Assembly: GCA_046047235.1 (NCBI GenBank)
Contig: JBJOII010000032.1
Location: forward strand, 1 to 37,979
Origin: JBMTVN01 sp046047235
GTDB taxonomy: Bacteria > Verrucomicrobiota > Verrucomicrobiia > Limisphaerales > JAHDYP01
DNA: 37,979 bases
Direction: 5' to 3'
Part shown: in pieces, positions 32,954 to 37,979 of the stretch
How positions within the stretch are numbered: position 1 is the stretch's first letter
Layout of the letters: every line of letters starts with the position of its first letter
Notes under the pieces: generated by a model
What the model saw: the letters and a program-made list of their open reading frames with translations, nothing else
What the model was told of the DNA's origin: nothing
Databases searched by the model: none
Made by a program: the position numbers and the translations under genes

Positions 32954-33017
32954 CTTCACTCGCTCCATTCTTCGCTAAAGTTCAAATCCTGAAAATCCAA
33001 CGCCACAAACCCCAACC

Positions 33018-35357
33018 CTAATTCGGCGTCACCCGGATGTTGTCAATCGCCACCCGCATGTCCTGCGGAGAAAAACCATACAGCCCCGGCGACCCCTGCC
33101 GGTGCACGTTCTCCACCGGCACCTCAATCACCCACCCCTCCGGCTCCGCCTCATCCCGCGGCCATGCCTTCGCCCGCACTACCCCCTTGCCATCACCCAG
33201 CGAATCCACCCGCGCCTTCAACCGATACCATGCATTCGGTTTCCACCGGAAATTCGGTGCCGCCGTCGCCTCCGGAACCCTCAACCGCTCCAGGTTAGAA
33301 CTCACCTCCAGCTTCTGGTCGTTCCCCTTCAACGCAATCAGGTAACGCTGGTTGATCAATCCCACCTCCGACATCTTCCGACGATTCCCCTCGGTCATCA
33401 CGTCCGCCTCAATGGTGTAGTCATGCATGTCCGGCGTACCAATAAAGACCACTCCCCGCTGGAAAAACTTGTTGTCGATGGTCTTCGTCAAGGCCTTCGT
33501 CCCCTCCCGGTCCCTTACCTCAAACTTCACTCGCGCACCAATCCATGGCAAAGGCGGATACGCAAACGCCGTCGGCGGCTCCACAGTATTCGTCGTCATC
33601 CCCGATAACTCAAATCCCTCAAAATCCTCCAGCAACGGCGGCTGCGGCAATACCCGCCCGCGAAAGGTACCCGTCAACCCATCCAACGTCGCCTGAAAGG
33701 CCCCCGCAGATGGCACCGGATCACTCGACGCCACCAACATCCCCGCATCGTTAAAAGCAGCACTCATCCTCGCCTTCACCCGCGCCGTCGGCGGGATGTA
33801 AGCCTCCCACTTCACCTTCGTGGTGTCCTTCACCTCCTCCACCAATAACCCGTTCGCATCCAGCTTCCGAACCCGAAAACCAACCGCCTCCCCCGGATGT
33901 AATGCCACCTCCGCCGGAATAATCTGCAACCGCGTCGCCGGACCCGGCTTCGGACCCGCATCCACTTCCCCTAGCTTCGCCAGCCCCGCTGCGTTGTCGC
34001 CCGCCTCGCCAAAACAATACAGACGGCTCTTCGTCTGCAAATACAACTTGCCGTTGTAAGCAGAAGGACTCCCAAAACAACGCCCGTCCACTTCCAAATG
34101 CGTCAAAATCCGCCCCTCATCCGCACCGGGCTCGATAATGTAAAAAGCACCCTTCGTCCCCGCCTCTCCCCCAGCCTCACCCTTGCCCGCAGGATCATCC
34201 AAAATCGGCACATATAAACGCCCGTCCGCATACAGCGGACAACTGTTCCGCTGCTCAATCCCCAGCTTCACAGTCCACCGAATCTCCCCCGTCCCCGCAT
34301 CCACCGCACACAAATCACCCTTCTCCGCTACCACATACACCATGCCGTCCACCAAAATCGGGGAACTCGTCGATGTCGAGATGTCGTTGCTCCATACCTC
34401 CATCTCCTCCCGCGTCGCCAAAACCGGCGCCTTCACCCCAGCCGACATCTCCGGAATCCGGAACGCCACCATCTGACCCGGCTCATACGGAGTCCCGTAA
34501 ATCGCAATACATGTCTTCCCCTCCACGACCAGCACCGCCGCATTAATACCCGCCTTCCCCAATTGCACCTGCCACAACGGCTCACCCGTCAACACGTTGA
34601 AACCGGCCACACTCCCATCCCCCAAGCTCGCCACCATCACCCGCTTGCCCCCAATCCATCCCACCCAAGGATAGGAATAGGAACTGTCCTTCGGCCCCCC
34701 ACCAGGACTGCAAGACCACACCAGCTCGCCTGTCCGCTTGTCGAAAGCATAAAACCGATCCCGCCCAGGCCCCTCCGCACCCCAGTTCGCCGTAATCCCC
34801 CGCGTGATCACTAAATCCCCATCCACCACCGGTGTAGCCGTCCGGCCGTTCGGAAAGGTCAAACGCCCGAACTGCTCCATCATGGAATGCTGCCACAACT
34901 CCTCCCCATCCCGCGTAAAACCCGTCAACAAACCCTGACTGCCCTGCAAATAGACGTTCCCCGTCTCCGGATCCACCGCCGGATTGGAAGTCGCATACCG
35001 CATGTAAATAATGTCGCTGAGAAAATCACTGTACATCCGACGCCACAACAACCTCCCCGTCTCAGCATCAAAACATCCCAAACCCTCCTGTAACTCCCCC
35101 TCGTCACCCCCCAAATGCCCCACCACATATAACCGACCATCCGCAATCACCGGTGTCGATCCCCCAGGAAACTCTGCCGTCCATAACGCCTCAGCCACCG
35201 ACCCAATCCGCTCAGGCAATCCCCGCTCCCGTGAAACCCCACTCTGCTCCGGCCCCCGCCAACTTAACCACCCCGTCACCCCAGCCTCTAAATAACCCAC
35301 TCCAGCCGCTACAACCGCAGCAGCCCCAATCCAGACTCTCAACCGGTGAATGCTCAT
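33018..35357 (-). CDS. Secreted PQQ-like beta-propeller protein with C-terminal lectin-like domain
   Basis: The 779-aa product has a signal peptide (about 1-25), the Verrucomicrobiota/Planctomycetota start GWLSWRGPEQSGVSRERGLP, then an eight-blade-sized propeller to about 470 (LGCFDAETGRLLWRRMYSD, FYAFDKRTGELVWSCSPGG, CAVDAGTGEIRWTVKLG). A linker with a Big-like stretch leads to a jelly-roll domain at about 600-779 (WIGARVKFEVRD, DYTIEADVMTEGNRRKMSEV, VAIDNIRVTPN). It is the first gene of the five-gene minus-strand operon ending at 28340 and is divergent from the MarR gene. Confidence 0.87.
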   Translation of the reverse strand: MSIHRLRVWIGAAAVVAAGVGYLEAGVTGWLSWRGPEQSGVSRERGLPERIGSVAEALWTAEFPGGSTPVIADGRLYVVGHLGGDEGELQEGLGCFDAETGRLLWRRMYSDFLSDIIYMRYATSNPAVDPETGNVYLQGSQGLLTGFTRDGEELWQHSMMEQFGRLTFPNGRTATPVVDGDLVITRGITANWGAEGPGRDRFYAFDKRTGELVWSCSPGGGPKDSSYSYPWVGWIGGKRVMVASLGDGSVAGFNVLTGEPLWQVQLGKAGINAAVLVVEGKTCIAIYGTPYEPGQMVAFRIPEMSAGVKAPVLATREEMEVWSNDISTSTSSPILVDGMVYVVAEKGDLCAVDAGTGEIRWTVKLGIEQRNSCPLYADGRLYVPILDDPAGKGEAGGEAGTKGAFYIIEPGADEGRILTHLEVDGRCFGSPSAYNGKLYLQTKSRLYCFGEAGDNAAGLAKLGEVDAGPKPGPATRLQIIPAEVALHPGEAVGFRVRKLDANGLLVEEVKDTTKVKWEAYIPPTARVKARMSAAFNDAGMLVASSDPVPSAGAFQATLDGLTGTFRGRVLPQPPLLEDFEGFELSGMTTNTVEPPTAFAYPPLPWIGARVKFEVRDREGTKALTKTIDNKFFQRGVVFIGTPDMHDYTIEADVMTEGNRRKMSEVGLINQRYLIALKGNDQKLEVSSNLERLRVPEATAAPNFRWKPNAWYRLKARVDSLGDGKGVVRAKAWPRDEAEPEGWVIEVPVENVHRQGSPGLYGFSPQDMRVAIDNIRVTPN

Positions 35358-35373
35358 ATGCTCTTAATCCAGC

Positions 35374-35402
35374 GCCATAGCCCAACCCGAACCTGTCGCC
35401 AA
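35374..35402 (-). promoter_or_regulatory. Possible promoter of the PQQ/carboxylate-reductase operon
   Basis: On the minus strand TTGGCG (35402-35397), 17-bp spacer, TATGGC (35379-35374), 17 bp before the first ATG. Both boxes deviate from consensus. Confidence 0.35.
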
Positions 35403-35428
35403 TTACAGCGCGCAATATTCGCCATGAC

Positions 35429-35457
35429 TTGACCCAATGCAACAGAAATACTACTTA
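35429..35457 (+). promoter_or_regulatory. Promoter of the marR gene
   Basis: TTGACC (35429-35434), 17-bp spacer, TACTTA (35452-35457). This places the transcript start near 35464, after the first in-frame ATG (35437), and supports ATG 35479 as the real start with a very short leader. An AT-centred imperfect inverted repeat (GCGCAATATTCGC, 35411-35423) next to it could be an operator shared with the divergent operon. Confidence 0.5.
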
Positions 35458-35478
35458 CACGTATTAAATTATTCTGAA

Positions 35479-35970
35479 ATGCCCCCGAAACACCCCACCC
35501 CACCCGAACCCCAACGCCGCCTGCCCATCCTCCTCCGACGCGCCTGGTACGGCCTCAACCAAGCCTTCCGCCGCCGAATCTCCCATACCCGCTGCACCCC
35601 GGACCAATACACCGTCCTCCGTAACCTCCACGAACTCCACCCCACCGGCCTCTCCCAAGCCCAACTCACCCGCGCCATGAGTAGCGACGCCAATACCATC
35701 GCCTCCCTCGTCCGGCGCATGGAAAACCAAAAGCTCCTCGTCCGCTCCACCGACCCCAACGACCGACGCGCCCGCCGCCTCCAACTCACCGAAAAAGGCC
35801 AAACAAAATTCGAAGAACTCCGCCGTATCGCCCTCCAACTCCAAGACGATATGCTCCAACACCTGCCCCAAAAAAATCGCGAAGCCTTCCTCCATCAACT
35901 CGAAACGCTCGCCCTCGCCTGTCAAAAAGCCTCAGAAAACACCTCCTCCCAGGATAACCCCGCCGAATGA
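35479..35970 (+). CDS. MarR-family transcriptional regulator
   Basis: About 163 aa from MPPKHPTPPEPQRRL. The winged helix is seen in TPDQYTVLRNLHELHPTGLS, ATRAMSSDANT-type recognition helix (LTRAMSSDANTIASLVRRME) and the wing LLVRSTDPNDRRARRLQLTE, followed by a dimerisation helix. MarR proteins often answer phenolic or other aromatic acids. It is divergent from the operon holding a carboxylate-activating enzyme and an aldehyde dehydrogenase, 121 bp away, which fits control of that operon by its own acid substrate (inferred). Confidence 0.87.
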   Translation: MPPKHPTPPEPQRRLPILLRRAWYGLNQAFRRRISHTRCTPDQYTVLRNLHELHPTGLSQAQLTRAMSSDANTIASLVRRMENQKLLVRSTDPNDRRARRLQLTEKGQTKFEELRRIALQLQDDMLQHLPQKNREAFLHQLETLALACQKASENTSSQDNPAE

Positions 35971-36085
35971 GGATTAGTAGAGCTCGGAAAACTTAATCCA
36001 AAGTTAAGCAGAGCCCTGAATTCCCCATTGACTTGCAGCGTCTAACCCGCGAATAGAGTAGCCATATCTCACCAACTCACTTGCT

Positions 36086-36415
36086 ATGAAAAAGATCCTC
36101 ACCCTAGTCGCTGCAGTGGCCTTCGTCGCCCTCACCACCAACGTGTCGGCCGATGCCAAGGAAAACTGGGCCAAACATTGTGCCAAATGCCACGGTAAAG
36201 AAGGCGCCGGTGACACCACCATGGGCAAAAAGCTCAAAATCAAAGACTACACCAAAGCCGAAGAACAAAAGAAATTCACCGACGAAGAAGCCATCAAAGT
36301 CACCAAGGAAGGTAAAAAGGAAGGCAGCAAAACCCTCATGAAAGGCTTCGCCAGCACGCTCTCCGACGACGAAATCAAAGAACTCGTCAAACTCGTCCGC
36401 ACCTTCAAAAAATAA
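36086..36415 (+). CDS. Small periplasmic c-type cytochrome
   Basis: The 109-aa product has a signal peptide (1-22, ILTLVAAVAFVALTTNVSAD), one haem site HCAKCHGKEGAGDTTMGKKL, and the C-terminal helix DDEIKELVKLVRTFKK of class I cytochromes c, with LMKGFAS as likely distal Met region. It is very Lys-rich, unlike its neighbours. It is a soluble electron carrier. It is a single-gene unit: a possible TTGACT at 36028-36033 lies upstream (weak -10) and a strong terminator follows 25 bp after the stop. It could serve the PQQ proteins nearby, but this is only proximity. Confidence 0.92.
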   Translation: MKKILTLVAAVAFVALTTNVSADAKENWAKHCAKCHGKEGAGDTTMGKKLKIKDYTKAEEQKKFTDEEAIKVTKEGKKEGSKTLMKGFASTLSDDEIKELVKLVRTFKK

Positions 36416-36440
36416 CCGGACATAAACGATCCCTCAACCG

Positions 36441-36473
36441 GCCCCATCCCCCCCCGGGATGGGGCTTTTCTTT
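36441..36473 (+). terminator. Rho-independent terminator of the cytochrome c gene
   Basis: GCCCCATCCC (36441-36450) pairs perfectly with GGGATGGGGC (36456-36465) over a CCCCC loop, followed by TTTTCTTT (36466-36473). The 103 bp after it up to the insertion sequence are C/T-rich spacer without a gene. Confidence 0.92.
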
Positions 36474-36591
36474 ATCTATCCACCAACCCAACTGTATCTC
36501 CGCCCTTCCTCCTTCGTCCTCTGCGCTTCCCGCTGACCCCTTACCGCTCTGCGCCTCCCGCTTGCCGCTTGGCTCCTGGTCACGTCCTAAA

Positions 36592-37539
36592 TTAAAGTTG
36601 TCCCTTTTTGTCGGGAACGGTGCTGGGTTTCGGGGCGGGGAGGCGCTCGCGCGCTGGCGTAGCGCCGGCCTGGGGAGCGCAGCGACCCGCTTCGCCGCCC
36701 AGGCCGTAGCGCCCGGGTCCCCGGCGCGCGGGCGCCTCCCTCCCAGAATGCACCGACTCCGGCGTCCGATAGCCCAACGACGTGTGCAACCGCTTCTCAT
36801 TATACAGCCGAACCGCTCGCTCCAGCATCCTCAGCCCCTGCGCCCGGTCCCTCATCATCCCTCCAAGTCCATACTCCTGCTTCAGGATACCGTTCACCCG
36901 CTCAGCCATCGCATTCTCCGCACAGTGGTTCTTCTCCGTCATGCTCACCTTGATCCCTCGATCCCTCAGCCTCCCCACATACTCGTGGCTCGCATACTGG
37001 CAACCCCGGTCAGAGTGGTGGATCAGTTCCGATCCCGCCGGCAGCTTCCTCAGCCCCTTCTCCAGCGCCCCAAGGCATCCCTCCGTCCCAAGACTCCACG
37101 ACCCGTTCCATCCCACTATCTTGCGCGAATACATGTCCGTAATCAGCGACACATACAAAAATCCCTCCTCCGTCCTCACATACGTGATGTCACTGGCCCA
37201 CATCTGGTTGGGCCCTTCGGGCTCCCTCCCCTTCACCTCGTTCCCAAATACAGGCAATACAGGCTCATAGCGCGTCGTGCTCACCCTCTCCCGCGGCAGC
37301 GGCTTGATCAGCAGATCCCGCTGCCTCATCTCCTCATACATCCGGTCCCGCCCTATCCGTATCCCTGCCTCCTGCGCACGCCGGCAAAGCTTCCGGATCC
37401 CCGCTCGCGGGTGCTCCTTCCGCTCCTCCCTCACAAACCTCGCCAGCCGATCCCCTTCCACTTCACGCCGAACCCGCTCCTTCCTCCCCTTGTAATACCC
37501 CTGCGGCGTCAGCCCAACACGCCGGCACAATCCCTTCAC
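36592..37539 (-). CDS. IS3 transposase OrfB (DDE integrase)
   Basis: The 315-aa frame has an HTH_21 region (HPRAGIRKLCRRAQEAGIR, IGRDRMYEEMRQRDLLIKP) and the rve core with DDE residues in MWASDITYV, IHHSDRGCQYASHEYV and HCAENAMAERVNGILKQEYG. The nominal GTG start (37539) is probably not used alone: a -1 shift on the A9 run in orfA leads into this frame (SRREQVRRAHGAG before SVKGLCRRVGLT). The last 49 residues (after RTPESVHSGRE) are Gly/Arg/Pro/Ala-rich, unusual for the family, and come from a palindromic GC-rich DNA stretch. Confidence 0.9.
   Translation of the reverse strand: MKGLCRRVGLTPQGYYKGRKERVRREVEGDRLARFVREERKEHPRAGIRKLCRRAQEAGIRIGRDRMYEEMRQRDLLIKPLPRERVSTTRYEPVLPVFGNEVKGREPEGPNQMWASDITYVRTEEGFLYVSLITDMYSRKIVGWNGSWSLGTEGCLGALEKGLRKLPAGSELIHHSDRGCQYASHEYVGRLRDRGIKVSMTEKNHCAENAMAERVNGILKQEYGLGGMMRDRAQGLRMLERAVRLYNEKRLHTSLGYRTPESVHSGREAPARRGPGRYGLGGEAGRCAPQAGATPARERLPAPKPSTVPDKKGQL
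36639..36739. repeat. Nested GC-rich palindrome in the 3' end of orfB
   Basis: GGAGGCGC (36639-36646) pairs with GCGCCTCC (36732-36739), and inside it GGCCTGGG (36667-36674) pairs with CCCAGGCC (36698-36705). Additional CGCGCG and GTAGCGCC elements lie in both arms. It encodes most of the odd C-terminal tail of OrfB. Confidence 0.75.
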
Positions 37540-37568
37540 ACTCCCAGCTCCAGCACCATGGGCTCGCC

Positions 37569-37949
37569 TTACCTGCTCCCGGCGACTTTTTTTTTAAACT
37601 CCTCAACGTCCGTGATCCCGGCTCGCTCCAGCGCGATCTCCAACAGCGCCCGATCCAGCGCACGCTCCGTCACCTCATCGGCCAAGGCCCTCTCCAACAA
37701 CCTCACCCTCAGCTTCAGCTCCGCCTTCTCGTCTCGTTCTCTTGGACTTTCCACTCGTATCACCTTTCCTACCTTGCCACTGCCATATTTATTCACCCAC
37801 CGTTGAACCGTGGAGAACCCCCCTATCCCATACTTCCTCCTCACTTCCGTATAGGTCACCCCTCCCCTCTCAACCTCCCTCACCACCTGCATCTTGAATG
37901 CCTCTCCATACCTCACTTCAGGCCTCAACTCACGCTTCGTATTCCTCAT
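37569..37949 (-). CDS. IS3 transposase OrfA (HTH protein)
   Basis: The 126-aa product has a helix-turn-helix of the transposase_8/HTH_29 kind (YGEAFKMQVVREVERGGVTY, YGIGGFSTVQRWVNKYGS) and a C-terminal leucine-zipper-like helix (AELKLRVRLLERALADEVTE). It ends FKKKVAGSR. The Lys codons lie in an uninterrupted A9 run (37587-37595 as T9 on the plus strand), a slippery site for a programmed -1 frameshift to the OrfAB fusion transposase. Confidence 0.9.
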   Translation of the reverse strand: MRNTKRELRPEVRYGEAFKMQVVREVERGGVTYTEVRRKYGIGGFSTVQRWVNKYGSGKVGKVIRVESPRERDEKAELKLRVRLLERALADEVTERALDRALLEIALERAGITDVEEFKKKVAGSR

Positions 37950-37979
37950 AGGCCAGTCAACCTATATCAGGACGTGACC

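Larger units (their letters stand above)
36577..37979 (-). mobile_element. IS3-family insertion sequence reaching the window end
   Basis: The element carries two minus-strand frames (orfA 37569-37949, orfB 36592-37539). Its ends are inverted: GGTCACGTCCT at 36578-36588 and its complement AGGACGTGACC at 37969-37979, with weaker similarity further in. The window stops at the last base of the right repeat, so the target duplication cannot be seen. IS3-family ends usually begin TG; the T at 36577 fits. At about 1.4 kb the length is normal. A contig ending at an IS edge is typical of a repeat-induced assembly break. Confidence 0.88.

Overview
The window fits a Gram-negative bacterium of the Verrucomicrobiota, possibly near the Opitutae/Puniceicoccales. 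This rests on gene content (a kinase/RDD membrane protein, secreted PQQ-propeller proteins of the 'W..WRGP..SGVS' type, PA14 and redoxin/haem/copper-monooxygenase proteins) and is an inference, not a phylogenetic placement. No rRNA, tRNA or CRISPR array was seen.

The window is a mosaic. The outer parts (1 to about 4.56 kb and about 22.69 kb to the end) have a plus strand very rich in C and poor in G whichever way the genes point. The middle (about 4.56-22.69 kb) has balanced G and C. The right breakpoint cuts two genes at one point: an rsmH-like gene inside and a LytTR regulator gene outside. A 232-bp direct repeat (2 mismatches) lies outside each breakpoint. The middle is either a transferred island or a different genome joined by an assembler; reads must decide.

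Left flank: the end of a kinase-RDD-pseudokinase-RDD membrane protein with a frameshift at an 11-C run; then four genes with 4-bp overlaps: an ECF sigma factor, a small one-TM protein (candidate anti-sigma), a membrane-anchored Spy/CpxP-like ankyrin protein, and a stand-alone LytTR DNA-binding protein.

Middle: a membrane-lipid gene set. A STAS protein at the left edge and a SpoIIE-type phosphatase plus RsbW-like kinase at the right edge could form a partner switch. An 11-gene minus-strand operon (16.4 to 5.0 kb) encodes an acyl-CoA desaturase, PlsC-like acyltransferase, redoxin/haem/copper-monooxygenase protein, ABC half-transporter, HAD phosphatase, glycosyltransferase, cytochrome b562-like protein, haem-binding protein and a DevBCA-like exporter (permease, ATPase, HlyD). 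A second desaturase diverges from it. A third unit is rsbU-rsbW-(acyltransferase-3 remnant)-btaA-btaB. BtaA and BtaB make the betaine lipid DGTS, so the island probably changes head groups, acyl chains and export of envelope lipids.

Right flank: the LytTR remnant, six 14-bp tandem repeats, an acyltransferase-3 membrane protein with ankyrin repeats inserted between its membrane segments, a large secreted CBM6/PA14-like protein, and an operon of two PQQ-like propeller proteins, an EhpF/LuxE-like adenylating enzyme, a small membrane protein and an aldehyde dehydrogenase, with a divergent MarR regulator. A small cytochrome c with a strong terminator follows. The window ends exactly at the end of an IS3-family element.
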